36,735 bases of DNA from assembly GCF_000210715.1 (NCBI RefSeq), contig NC_021038.1, forward strand, positions 674,921 to 711,655, in the 5' to 3' direction. The translations under genes were made by a program, and so were the position numbers. A model generated the notes under the pieces. It made no database searches, was not told where the DNA came from, and saw only the letters and a program-made list of their open reading frames with translations. Position 1 is the stretch's first letter. The number at the start of each line of letters is the position of its first letter. Positions 1-10,073 of this stretch are shown piece by piece. The stretch is from Fretibacterium fastidiosum (lineage in GTDB: Bacteria > Synergistota > Synergistia > Synergistales > Aminobacteriaceae).

Positions 1-42
1 TAGGTTCCCCTCTTTTTGGTCCTTGACATGGGGACCACTATA
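1..42 (-). repeat. IS-like terminal repeat, left copy
   Basis: Positions 22-41 are the exact reverse complement of 2094-2113 (20 of 20), and similarity continues outward for about 12 more bases with a 2-base gap. The repeat resembles the ends of IS3-family elements, with a TAGTGGTCCCC start followed by an A-rich stretch; this family assignment is from memory. Its inside would lie to the left, beyond the window. It carries a TTGACA hexamer (23-28) pointing outward, into the GNAT fragment. The GNAT homology begins immediately after it. Confidence 0.6.
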
Positions 43-213
43 GACAACTGGCTGATGCTGAAGCGCGTGGAGATATCGGTCTTCACGGACAACGGACGGG
101 CCGTCCGCCTGTACGAGTCGCTGGGGTTTGTCGTCGAGGGGACGAAGCGGTATGCCGCCGTCAAGAACGGCGTCCACGCCGACGAGTACCTGATGGCACG
201 CTACGGGAAGTAG
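43..213 (+). pseudogene. GNAT N-acetyltransferase, 3' fragment
   Basis: About 56 residues match the C-terminal end of GNAT acetyltransferases, which transfer acetyl from acetyl-CoA to amines. The visible features are a DNWL..L.RVE strand, the N.RA..LYE.LGF helix that closes the acetyl-CoA site, and a closing ADEYLMAR motif. A full protein is about 170 residues, so the N-terminal two thirds, including most of the acetyl-CoA loop, is missing. The frame is closed upstream by a stop at 1-3, and homology stops exactly where the IS-like repeat ends. A TTG at 16 would give a 65-residue product, but its first residues come from the repeat. I read it as a gene cut by an insertion. Confidence 0.7.
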
Positions 214-230
214 CGGCGGTTTCTTTGCAG

Positions 231-266
231 AAAAAGCCGGCCCGCTCGAACGGAGGACCGGCTTTT
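231..266. terminator. Bidirectional intrinsic terminator
   Basis: AAAAGCCGG (232-240) pairs perfectly with CCGGCTTTT (258-266) around a 17-base loop. The T-run on each strand lets it end both the GNAT fragment (plus strand) and the TOPRIM gene (minus strand, stop at 277). Confidence 0.8.
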
Positions 267-276
267 CTCAAGTTTG

Positions 277-879
277 TCATGCGCTCGATTTCCTCTGTCT
301 CTCATGCTTATCGAGCGAGTCACAAAATCGACCAAATTCCGTACACGCGTCCCGAACCGATTGCGGTGCGTCATCGCATCTCGCGTCTCGGCTACGGCAC
401 TCGGTATACTTTTCAAAAAACCTTTTGCCATAATGGCCCGCTTTGGCTTTCTTGTATCTTTGCTTGTAGTCCTTGATCTCGTCGACTGCTTCTTCTCCAT
501 CGATCCAGGCAAACCACGTTTCGATATTCCTTTTGGGAACAAGACACAAAACCCGATCCTCTTTGCAGATTTTCGGTAGTCCCCTGGAGTGCAGCTCCTC
601 ATTCCACTGTTTTACGCGATCCGACAGATTGGGATCGTTTTTGTCCGCGTCGCTTACGAGCACAAGAAAAACATTCTCACGGTTTTTACGAATCTTGTCC
701 AATGCCTCGGGCAAACGTTCTCTCACATGTCCCTCAGCGGAGCGGGCTCCGTCGACCAACGGATAGGTGTCGAATTTCCTATCGCCGATCCCTAAAGACT
801 TAAAAAATGTGCGTACGAAATAGTTGTGCTCCTGATCCTCACAGAGTATGAACACTCGATATCTAGAAAGGTCAAGCAT
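277..879 (-). CDS. TOPRIM-like putative nuclease, partner of ATPase
   Basis: This 200-residue protein starts with a hydrophobic strand leading into E14 (VFILCE). A second hydrophobic strand ends in D77-A-D79, and a PKRNIETW motif follows at 115-122. The E...DxD order is that of the TOPRIM fold used by OLD, RloB/AbiLii and DUF4435/DUF4276-type nucleases. From memory, the NIETW motif occurs in small proteins encoded beside AAA ATPases in defence loci. The tail is rich in Lys and Arg. Its start overlaps the ATPase stop by 8 bases, so the two are probably translationally coupled and act as a complex. Nuclease activity and the anti-phage role are inference. The exact family is not certain. Confidence 0.65.
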   Translation of the reverse strand: MLDLSRYRVFILCEDQEHNYFVRTFFKSLGIGDRKFDTYPLVDGARSAEGHVRERLPEALDKIRKNRENVFLVLVSDADKNDPNLSDRVKQWNEELHSRGLPKICKEDRVLCLVPKRNIETWFAWIDGEEAVDEIKDYKQRYKKAKAGHYGKRFFEKYTECRSRDARCDDAPQSVRDACTEFGRFCDSLDKHERQRKSSA

Positions 880-2005
880 TGTCGCACTCCTCCCACTCCA
901 TCAGGCGGAGCTTGTCGACGAGGGGGTCGTCATCGTCATCGGTACGCCGCTCGACGACCACTTTCGGCGGAGTCCCCTCCAGAGAGAGAATCATTGCGTT
1001 TTTATTGTGCCAATTCAACGTCCGGGGATTATGCGAGATGATAATAAATTGTATGTCCCGCTCCTCCCAGGCGTCGTTCATCGCCTCCAGCCAAGGCTGT
1101 AGCTCGCTAAGAGCCAAAAAGTTCTCCGGTTCGTCGATAAGCACGGTGCTTCCGTTGGGGATATTGGCGAGGATCGAGTAGAGCGCGAGAAGGGTTTTCT
1201 GACCGTCCGACAGCTCATTGAATTCGATATCGTTTTCCCTTCCGTTGAACTCAACCTTCACGGCAAGCGCGTGCCAATCGCCTTTTTTGATGTAGCGGAT
1301 ATCGACAAGGCCGGGGATGAAATATTTCGACTGCTCAACGACCCTAGCTTGTCTCATGAGCTGCTGAGTTGCACGCAGGAAACGCCACGCGGCAAAGTTT
1401 TCTCCGTACAAGGCAAGAGTTTCCATCGGTTTTTCCACATCCTGCTTCATCAGCGCGGGAACGAGGTGAAACGCATACAGCGACGCAACCTGCTTGCCAA
1501 ATCTCCGGATTCGGCTGTTGTTGCTCGAACCGACGACCAAGCCGGAGCGCTTCCAGTCACTTCTGAAGGCTAGCTTTTTCTCGTCGTCCGTGAACATTTC
1601 TATTCTGCCTTCCTGAAATCGCAACAACAACGCCTCACCCAGCCGAAGCGACTCGTGTTGAACCCTGGAGATTTTTTCCAGGAAATTGTACCGAACCGTC
1701 AAATCATAGATGTAAAGCGGCTGTTCATCAGATTCAATCTCAAGCTTGACAGACATTTCTCCCCAGCCGTTCTCCTCGGTGCACCACCTACAAAACGTGC
1801 GGAAAGGAAAGGCGTCCTCCACCGAGCATGCGATGGTGTCCGAGTGATCGGGTATGGCGAGAAATCGCGTCAGGGCGTAGACGATTTCAATGACAGACGT
1901 TTTCCCGCTGCCGTTTGGGCCGCACAACAGATTGACCCCACCGTCCAGTTCAAGAGCAAAGTTACGAAACAACTTATAATTGTGGATCTCCAATTTCCGG
2001 ATCAT
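872..2005 (-). CDS. AAA/ABC-type ATPase of a putative defence module
   Basis: This 377-residue SMC/OLD-type ATPase opens with MIRKLEIHNYKLF, the usual start of AAA_15/AAA_21 proteins. Walker A is GPNGSGKTS (29-37), the ABC signature LSDGQ (265-269), Walker B TVLIDEPE (287-294, D291 and E292), and the switch His325 lies in SHNP. All ATPase motifs look intact. The ORF is open 7 codons further upstream, but AGGAGG lies about 10 bases before the ATG at 2005, which I chose. It precedes the TOPRIM gene and overlaps it. The layout recalls PARIS (AriA/AriB), AbiL and Septu pairs, in which an ATPase senses phage and licenses a nuclease; the function here is inferred. Confidence 0.75.
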   Translation of the reverse strand: MIRKLEIHNYKLFRNFALELDGGVNLLCGPNGSGKTSVIEIVYALTRFLAIPDHSDTIACSVEDAFPFRTFCRWCTEENGWGEMSVKLEIESDEQPLYIYDLTVRYNFLEKISRVQHESLRLGEALLLRFQEGRIEMFTDDEKKLAFRSDWKRSGLVVGSSNNSRIRRFGKQVASLYAFHLVPALMKQDVEKPMETLALYGENFAAWRFLRATQQLMRQARVVEQSKYFIPGLVDIRYIKKGDWHALAVKVEFNGRENDIEFNELSDGQKTLLALYSILANIPNGSTVLIDEPENFLALSELQPWLEAMNDAWEERDIQFIIISHNPRTLNWHNKNAMILSLEGTPPKVVVERRTDDDDDPLVDKLRLMEWEECDNA

Positions 2006-2082
2006 GCGTATCCCACCTCCTGACATACCTCGTAGCGTCAGTTATGCAAAGAAAACGCTGATTGAATCTATGAAGTATCCCA

Positions 2083-2112
2083 ATGGTACCCCAATAGTGG
2101 TCCCCATGTCAA
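2083..2112 (-). promoter_or_regulatory. Hybrid promoter candidate from the IS-like end
   Basis: On the minus strand a perfect TTGACA (2107-2112), carried by the IS-like repeat, lies 18 bases from TACCAT (2083-2088), about 80 bases before the ATPase start. IS ends often carry outward -35 boxes that create hybrid promoters. The -10 is a moderate match. Confidence 0.4.
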
Positions 2113-2126
2113 GAACCCCAAAAAGG
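2094..2126 (+). repeat. IS-like terminal repeat, right copy
   Basis: This is the inverted partner of the repeat at 1-42, identical over 2094-2113. The inside would run rightward, but the IS427-like element begins only about 13 bases further on, so nothing more of the element remains. The two copies bracket the GNAT fragment, terminator, TOPRIM gene and ATPase. Confidence 0.6.
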
Positions 2127-2138
2127 AAGAAGAGTTTA

Positions 2139-2216
2139 GGGTGTGTCATCGATTGACGAAATATGGACAGCGACAGTAAAGAAAGTAGCCTCTAGGTTGA
2201 AGTTAGGTGAACTTAT
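2139..2216. repeat. Long inverted repeat, left arm of the IS
   Basis: This arm of about 78 bases aligns with the reverse complement of about 3040-3112 at roughly three quarters identity, with small gaps. Matching blocks include GTGTGTCATC, ATTGAC, CAGTAAAG, GGTTGAAG and AACTTA. IS427-group terminal repeats are usually much shorter. Confidence 0.7.
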
Positions 2217-2242
2217 AATTGTCAGGGGAGAAAAGCACTCAG

Positions 2243-3043
2243 ATGACACGCCGTTACGCTTTGCGGGATGACCAATGGGAACGCATCAAGGATTTTCTGC
2301 CGGGACAACCCGGCTATGTTGGTGCCAACGGCAAGGATAACCGCCTTTTCGTTGAAACGGTCTTATTCCGTTATCGGGCCGGAATCCCATGGCGAGACCT
2401 TCCTGAACGTTTCGGAGATTTTCGCGTCGTCCACACTCGCTTCTCCCGGTGGTGCAAGAGCGGAGTCTGGAAACGTATCTTCGAGACGTTGGCGGAAGAC
2501 GCCGACAACGAATATGCCATGATTGATTCGACCATTGTCCGCGCTCACCAGCATAGCGCGGGGGCAAAAAAAGCAGCCCGGATGAGGAAGCCATTGGTCG
2601 CAGCCGTGGAGGTCTCAGCACCAAAATTCATGCGACGGTTGATGCGCTGGGAAACCCCACAAGCTTTTTACTGACGCCTGGCCAGGCTCACGATCTTGCA
2701 GGAGCGGATCAGCTTTTGCCCGAAGTAAGGGCGAAAACGGTAATCGCGGACAAGGGTTACGATGCTCAAGAACGGGTTATCGGCCTCTTGGAGAAGTCCG
2801 GGAAGAAAGCTATTATCCCGTCTAAGAGCAATGCAAAAGAACCGCGTATTTTCGATGAGCGGGATAAAGACCTTTACGGAGCCCTTCAATTTGATTGAGA
2901 TTGATTGAGGACTTTTTGCACGCTTGAAACAATATCGAGCAATAGCAATAGCAATACGTTACGACAAGAGAGCTGTTCATTTCCAGAGCGCTGTTTATCT
3001 CGCCGCTATTATTGTGGTATGGCTTATTTGTGACACGCCCTAA
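2243..3043 (+). pseudogene. IS5/IS427-type transposase, degenerate
   Basis: OrfA runs 2243-2674 (MTRRYALRDDQ, first catalytic Asp in MIDSTIVRAHQH). A run of seven A at 2566-2572 is a classic -1 slippery site. Slipping there continues into OrfB (EEAIGRSRGGLSTKIHATVDALG, then second Asp in VIADKGYD) up to a stop at 2896-2898. The region that should encode the catalytic Glu (HLIE.FFARLKQYRAIA) follows but is out of frame: bases around 2888-2915 are partly duplicated, a T appears lost before the Leu-Lys-Gln block, and an Ile-Ala repeat is expanded. The third DDE residue is therefore not translated. A further start exists at 2219 (TTG), but the ATG at 2243 matches the family start better. Confidence 0.8.
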
Positions 3044-3112
3044 GTTAACCTATCTTCAACCTGGGATCTACTTTACTGGCTCTATCCAAATTTTGTCAAT
3101 TGATGACACACC
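3040..3112. repeat. Long inverted repeat, right arm of the IS
   Basis: Partner of the arm at 2139-2216. Its inner end overlaps the last codons of the decayed transposase reading frame. Confidence 0.7.
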
Positions 3113-3113
3113 T

Positions 3114-3149
3114 CAGTATAGCACCAAGCGCCTGCTGAAGCTGAAGTAG
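3114..3149 (+). other. Possible 3' gene remnant next to the IS
   Basis: An open frame runs out of the IS right end as QYSTKRLLKLK and stops at 3147-3149, just before a strong terminator. This is what remains if an insertion removed the body of a gene convergent with the S9 peptidase. It is too short to identify and could be chance. Confidence 0.25.
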
Positions 3150-3160
3150 GGCGAAAATCG

Positions 3161-3192
3161 AAGGGGCGGGCGCCGAAGCACCCGCCCTTCTT
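3161..3192. terminator. Bidirectional intrinsic terminator
   Basis: AAGGGGCGGG (3161-3170) pairs with CCCGCCCTT (3181-3189) with one bulged G, followed by TCTTTCTT on the plus strand and a T-rich stretch on the minus strand. It lies 23 bases past the S9 peptidase stop and ends that gene. Confidence 0.75.
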
Positions 3193-3214
3193 TCTTAAAG
3201 CGCTCTTAAAGCGC

Positions 3215-5191
3215 TCACACCCTCTCCTTCAGCCACCTCGCGATCTCCTGCAGCCGGGCCAGGCGCGGCTGGGGTCGGCCTGAGCGGGATAGTTCGTGGT
3301 TCTCGCCCTTGAAGACGCACATGCGGGACTCCACACCTCCACGCTTCAGTGCCGTGAAGAGTTGCAACCCCTGCCCCAGGTCGCAGCGGTGGTCCTCGTC
3401 GGAGTGGATGACGAGCGTCGGCGTCCTCATCTGGTTGGCGTACTTCAGGGGCGAACGGTCCCACAGGGTCTCCACGCTGTCCCCAACGTCCGCTCCGTGC
3501 TGGTCCGGGTCGAAGTAGTAGCCGATGTCGGTCATGCCGGTCATGGAGACCCAGTTGCAGATGCTGCGCTGGGTCGCTGCAGCGCGGAAGCGGTTGGTGT
3601 GCCCGATGATCCAGTTGGTCATGAAGCCCCCGTAACTGCCGCCCGTCACGCCCAGGCGGTCGCCGTCCACAAAGGGCAGGGTCTGAACGGCCCAATCCAC
3701 GAAGGCCATCAGGTCTTCGTAGTCCACGGTCCCGTACTTGCCCCGGATGTCGTCAAAGCCGCCGCCCTTGCCGTCGCTGCCCCGTGGGTTGCAGAAGAGG
3801 ACGGCGAACCCCTCCGCTGCCCAGCACTGCATCTCGTGGACGAACACGTCGCTGAAGGTCGCCTTGGGGCCGCCGTGTATGTGCAGGATGGCGGGGTACT
3901 TCTTCCCCACCTCGAAGCCGATGGGGCGCATGTACCAGCAGTCCAGCCCATCGGGCGTCCCGTTCTCCAGTCGGACGTACTCCGGGACGCTCAGGTCCGT
4001 CCCCTCGAGGGCCGCCGTGTTCAGGCCCGTCAGGCGCCGCTCCGCGCCGTCCTCGATCAGGTAGAGCTCCTGCAGGGAGAGCCCTTCGAGGCCCACGACG
4101 ACCGCGCGTCCGTCCTTCACGTCGAAGTCGTCCACGCTGCGGAGCATCCGCGTGACCTGCACGACCGCGCCCTGCGCGTCCACGGTCGAGAGGCGGGAGC
4201 GCCAGCCCTCCGTGGAGATGAACCATGCCTTGTCCCCGTCCACGAGGAAGCTCTCCCCGATGGGGCCGATGCCGTACCGGCAGTCGCAGATGATGGAGTT
4301 GTGCAGGCTGCGATCCCAGTCCGGGGTCAGGCAGCGGGGGGCGGCGCCCTCCCGCGCCATGAAGAACCGCTTGTTCTCGTTGAGGCCGTGGCGCTTCATG
4401 TCCGTGCCCGCCAGCAGGACCTCCCCCTCGAAGAACGCGGCGCAGCCCCAGGCGTACTGCCCCTGCGGCAGGCGCTCCTTCAGGGTCTTCGAGCTCAGGT
4501 CGATCTCCCAGACCCCCGTGGTCAGCGGCATGACGTCCTCGTAGTCCACCCCCGTAAGGAGGACGCGCGTTCCGTCCGGCGACGGGCGCACCTGTCGGAC
4601 GTCCATCGTCTCCGGGGTCAGGTCCTCCAGCTTAGAGCCCTCCAGGGTGAGGAGCGAGAGGCGGGACCTCTGCTGGGCCGTGAAGCCCTTGCCGTTGGAG
4701 TTGAAGGGTATCTGCTGAAAGACCATGTAGTCCGCGTCCTCGAAGCGCTCGCCCTTGCGGGGGTCCGTGGTCTTCAGGAGGAGCCTGCCGTCCCCCAGGT
4801 CCCACAGGGCCGTGACCGTGCGAGGCAGGGCGGCCAGGAAGCGGGCCTCGCCTCCGGCAACGTTCATGCGGTAGAGCCGGGAGTCCCTGGGCGCGTCCGG
4901 GGCGGGTTCGGGCTCTCCGGGCTGAGGGCTGCGGCCGCTGACGAAGATCAGGTCCCGCCCGTCCTGCGACCAGCAGAAGGCCCGCTCCGTCCCGGAGAAG
5001 GTCAGCTGGGAGGTTTGGGCGGACGTCAGGTCGCAGAGCCAGAGGCAGGAGAGGTAGCGGTTGCCCTCAAGGTCCCCCTGGTGTACGGCGAAGGCCGCCT
5101 TGGCCCCATTCGGCGAGATGCGCGGCGAGGAGATGAAGCGGTACTTCATGAGGTCGTGAAACTGAACGCGATTGAGCTCGTTTTTCTCCAT
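3215..5191 (-). CDS. S9 family prolyl oligopeptidase/acylaminoacyl peptidase
   Basis: This 658-residue serine peptidase cleaves short peptides or removes acylated N-terminal residues. The N-terminal 400 residues are a WD40-like beta-propeller (ISPNG, WSQDGRDL, PSPDGTRV repeats) that gates the active site. The C-terminal alpha/beta hydrolase has the nucleophile Ser519 in GGSYGGF, Asp600 in HSDEDHRC and His632 in ENHELSRSG, the complete S9C triad. The length is normal for the family. No signal peptide is seen, so it is probably cytoplasmic and salvages amino acids, in keeping with a peptide-fermenting lifestyle. A GAGGGAG ribosome site precedes the ATG. It stands alone, with terminators on both sides. 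Confidence 0.92.
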   Translation of the reverse strand: MEKNELNRVQFHDLMKYRFISSPRISPNGAKAAFAVHQGDLEGNRYLSCLWLCDLTSAQTSQLTFSGTERAFCWSQDGRDLIFVSGRSPQPGEPEPAPDAPRDSRLYRMNVAGGEARFLAALPRTVTALWDLGDGRLLLKTTDPRKGERFEDADYMVFQQIPFNSNGKGFTAQQRSRLSLLTLEGSKLEDLTPETMDVRQVRPSPDGTRVLLTGVDYEDVMPLTTGVWEIDLSSKTLKERLPQGQYAWGCAAFFEGEVLLAGTDMKRHGLNENKRFFMAREGAAPRCLTPDWDRSLHNSIICDCRYGIGPIGESFLVDGDKAWFISTEGWRSRLSTVDAQGAVVQVTRMLRSVDDFDVKDGRAVVVGLEGLSLQELYLIEDGAERRLTGLNTAALEGTDLSVPEYVRLENGTPDGLDCWYMRPIGFEVGKKYPAILHIHGGPKATFSDVFVHEMQCWAAEGFAVLFCNPRGSDGKGGGFDDIRGKYGTVDYEDLMAFVDWAVQTLPFVDGDRLGVTGGSYGGFMTNWIIGHTNRFRAAATQRSICNWVSMTGMTDIGYYFDPDQHGADVGDSVETLWDRSPLKYANQMRTPTLVIHSDEDHRCDLGQGLQLFTALKRGGVESRMCVFKGENHELSRSGRPQPRLARLQEIARWLKERV

Positions 5192-5258
5192 AGTGTCGTC
5201 TCCCTCATCGTGCGCCCGGTCCTGCGGACGCTTTCTTTTTATCCTGCATCCCTACATC

Positions 5259-5295
5259 AAAAAGACGGCCCGCATCGCCTCGTTCGCCGGCCGTC
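5259..5295 (-). terminator. Terminator-like hairpin in the S9 peptidase leader
   Basis: On the minus strand GACGGCC (5289-5295) pairs with GGCCGTC (5264-5270) across an 18-base loop and is followed directly by TTTTT. It sits about 70 bases before the peptidase start and downstream of a TATAAT box, so it could act as an attenuator. No upstream gene on this strand needs ending. Confidence 0.45.
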
Positions 5296-5320
5296 GTCCC
5301 CCGGCGGGACGCTCGTGATT

Positions 5321-5326
5321 ATTATA
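5321..5326 (-). promoter_or_regulatory. Possible -10 box for the S9 peptidase
   Basis: A perfect TATAAT lies on the minus strand 130 bases before the peptidase ATG, in an otherwise GC-rich stretch. No good -35 box is found at 16-18 bases, so confidence is low. I see no gene in the rest of 5327-5600; ORFs there look like chance. Confidence 0.3.
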
Positions 5327-5607
5327 CCGTTTCGGAGGGGCCGGATGCGGATGGATCAGGCGTTCGTTTGGCGCGTCGCGTCGGAGTTTCAGGCTGCGAT
5401 CCTGCGGCGTGTGCCCTATGGACCGGATCAACGGGAAAGCATCCGTCCGATCCCATTCAGGTAACGTTGAACGTCAGACAATTTAAGGGATCGTTGACGC
5501 AACCTTGGGGGGACGGCGGGCGCGGGCCCCAAAACCGCAGTAAATAAGGAGAGCGCCAGGCAGGGACGGTTTAGAAAGACAGCGATTCCTTAAAATGCTT
5601 GCATTGC

Positions 5608-5636
5608 TTGCATTTTTTGTGGACTTCTGGTACTTT
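5608..5636 (+). promoter_or_regulatory. Promoter candidate for the Synerg-CTERM gene
   Basis: TTGCAT (5608-5613), a 17-base spacer and TACTTT (5631-5636) lie about 210 bases before the start codon. The -35 overlaps a direct repeat of TGCTTGCAT. The leader between here and 5850 holds no convincing gene. Confidence 0.4.
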
Positions 5637-5850
5637 ACGTTTGACCCTGTGTGTGGCGGGCGTTTTGTCTGCGTCGTGGTTCGTTTGGCTGGTGCCCGTT
5701 CGCGCTGTGGGAACGTCGGGGCCCTGGGGAGGTGAGCGAGGCGTCTTGAGACGTTCGTGAAGGGGAAGGTGACAAGGGGGTCGGGAGTTTTGTTTCAGGG
5801 AGTCAGGGTTTGGATCTGCTTTTTTGTGAGTTTGTGAGGAGGATGAGAAG

Positions 5851-8514
<2,664 letters not shown>

Positions 8515-8608
8515 CCGCGGATAGACGCCAGCAAGTGACCCGGCCCTTCCTGGGCCGTCGGAGGGGCTGAGCCCTTTCTCAGAAGCTGAGCTCTTTCCTC
8601 GATAACCT

Positions 8609-8636
8609 GACGGCCCCCTTGATGGGGGCCGTCTCA
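8609..8636 (+). terminator. Intrinsic terminator of the Synerg-CTERM gene
   Basis: GACGGCCCCC (8609-8618) and GGGGGCCGTC (8624-8633) form a perfect 10-base stem with loop TTGAT, followed by TCAATTGTT. A smaller hairpin (GGCCC/GGGCC) lies about 60 bases upstream. Confidence 0.85.
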
Positions 8637-8640
8637 ATTG

Positions 8641-8796
8641 TTGACGCAGGAGGGCCGGCGGGCAACGGGGAACGACGCAAGAGAGAAGATCGACATTGTG
8701 AAGCTCAATGCAGAGATTGAGAAAATTGTTGCGCGCGAACAGGTCCTCCGTGACGAAATTGAGAAGATTATCGCGGAAATCGAGGTGGACAGATGA
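8641..8796 (+). pseudogene. hsdM: Type I restriction-modification M subunit, 3' fragment
   Basis: The last 51 codons of an HsdM-like methyltransferase remain: KIDIVKLNAEIEKIVAREQ followed by VLRDEIEKIIAEIE, the coiled-coil C-terminal end of the family. The whole catalytic domain (normally about 450 more residues) is absent. Homology begins only about 7 bases after the terminator hairpin of the upstream gene, so the deletion joint lies there. The stop overlaps the rhuM start as ATGA, the tight coupling of an intact hsdM-rhuM-hsdS operon. Confidence 0.75.
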
Positions 8797-9871
8797 AAAA
8801 AGACGAGCGCGAAATCAGCATCGTCCGTTCCTCCGCTGCGGAATACCTCACTTTTATTACCGCTACCGGAGAAAGCGACGTAAACGCGGTGTACTTTGAT
8901 GAAAATGTGTGGCTGACGCAAAAGATGATGGGGCTTTTGTATCATGTGGAAACCCACACGATCAACTATCACCTGAAAAAAATATTTGCCGATGGCGAGA
9001 TCGACGAAAGCTCAGTTATTCGAAAATTTCGAGTAACTGCCGCAGACGGCAAGAGCTACAATACCAATCACTACAATTTGAGCGCCATCATTGCCGTGGG
9101 CAATAAAGTGGACTCACCCCGTGCGGTGCAGTTTAGAAAATGGGCGAACCGTATTATTGAGGAGTTTACCGTGAAGGGCTTCGCGATGGATGATGAGCGC
9201 CTGAAAAACGGCGGCACCGTCCTGACGAAGGACTATTTCAGGGAACAGTTGGAGCGTATCCGTGAGATTCGTCTTTCGGAGCGTCGGTTTTATCAAAAAA
9301 TTACAGACATCTATGCCACCAGCATTGATTATGACGCCAAAGCGGAAACGACAAGGCTGTTTTTCGCACGGGTGCAGAATCAGCTTCATTGGGCCATTCA
9401 CGGCGAAACGGCGGCGGAGACCATCTATCGCCGTGCCGACAGCAGCAAAGAGCACATGGGGCTGACCACCTGGAAGGATGCGCCAGGCGGCAAAATACAG
9501 AAATTCGACGTGGTGATGGCAAAGAATTATCTGACGCAGGAAGAGCTTTCCGCAATGGCGAGAATCGTCAACGCCTATCTGGACTTGGCGGAATTGCGGG
9601 CCGAGGAAGAAGTCCCCATGACCATGGAGGATTGGGCGGAACAGTTCGAGGGGGTCCCCTCCGGCTGAGCAGAAAGGAAATCCTGGTTCATGCGGGGAGC
9701 ATTTCCGCAAAAATTGCCGAACGGCACGCCCTGACCGAGTTTGAAAAATACCGCGTCCGGCAGGACCGGCTGTATCAAAGCGACTTTGACCGAATGCTTC
9801 TTGAGGAAGCAGCGCCAGGTTTGCCGGCAGCTACCGAAACGGAAACCGAAAAAGACGGTGAGAGCGAATGA
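8793..9871 (+). pseudogene. RhuM family protein, frameshifted
   Basis: RhuM-family proteins are commonly encoded inside type I restriction operons; their biochemical role is unsettled. The first 291 residues are in one frame (WLTQKMMGLLY, NYHLKKIF, YNLSAIIAVG, then a helical region ending MEDWAEQFE). The frame breaks in GGGGGTCCCC (9650-9659). The rest (LSRKEILVHAGSISAKIAE, FEKYRVRQDRLYQSDFD) continues in another frame to 9871. Adding one base there gives an unbroken 359-residue protein of normal length, so this may be a recent indel or a sequencing error. The stop overlaps the hsdS start as ATGA. Composition is AT-richer than the flanks. Confidence 0.8.
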
Positions 9872-10047
9872 GCAGACTGGATGAATTGATTCAGGAATAC
9901 TGCCCCGAAGGGGTGGAGTTCAAGCCGATCCAAGAGGTATATCAAAGGCTAAGGGGCACTCCAATTACTGCGGCTAAAATGGAAGAGATTGAAAAAGCCG
10001 ATGGAGATGTTCGCATTTTTGCGGATGGCAAAACAGTCATTGTATAG
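9868..10047 (+). pseudogene. hsdS: Type I restriction S subunit, 5' fragment
   Basis: Fifty-nine residues from the normal start (MSRLDELIQEYCPEGVEFK) run into the first target-recognition domain (GTPITAAKMEEIE, then DVRIFADGKTVI). A complete HsdS is about 400 residues with two such domains. The frame ends at TAG 10045-10047, which lies inside the palindrome at 10043-10073. The truncation therefore coincides with a repeat related to the IS-like ends at 22-41 and 2094-2113. Confidence 0.8.
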
Positions 10048-10073
10048 TGGTCCTCTATTTGGGGAGCACTATA
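10043..10073. repeat. Palindrome related to the IS-like ends
   Basis: TATAGTGGTCCTC (10043-10055) and GGGGAGCACTATA (10061-10073) pair over 13 positions with one mismatch and one wobble around TATTT. Each arm resembles the first bases of the repeats near 22-41 and 2094-2113 (ATAGTGGTCC). It looks like two element ends brought together by internal deletion. Between here and 10160 I see no gene. Confidence 0.55.

Larger units (their letters stand above)
2139..3112 (+). mobile_element. IS5/IS427-like insertion sequence, decayed
   Basis: The ends GGGTGTGTCATC (left) and GATGACACACC (right) are inverted repeats of the GTGTCATC type seen in the IS427 group of the IS5 family. The roughly 970-base element holds a two-frame transposase gene. 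The flanking trinucleotides (TTA left, TCA right) are not a perfect target duplication, so the exact ends may be off by a base or two. The transposase is broken near its 3' end, so this copy is probably immobile unless supplied in trans. Confidence 0.8.

Noticed and set aside
3296-5464. Long plus-strand open frame (722 codons) across the S9 peptidase gene
   Set aside because: It is antisense to a gene with a complete catalytic triad; composition is biased (Val, Arg, His, Gln, Ala) with no recognisable domain. High GC leaves antisense frames open.
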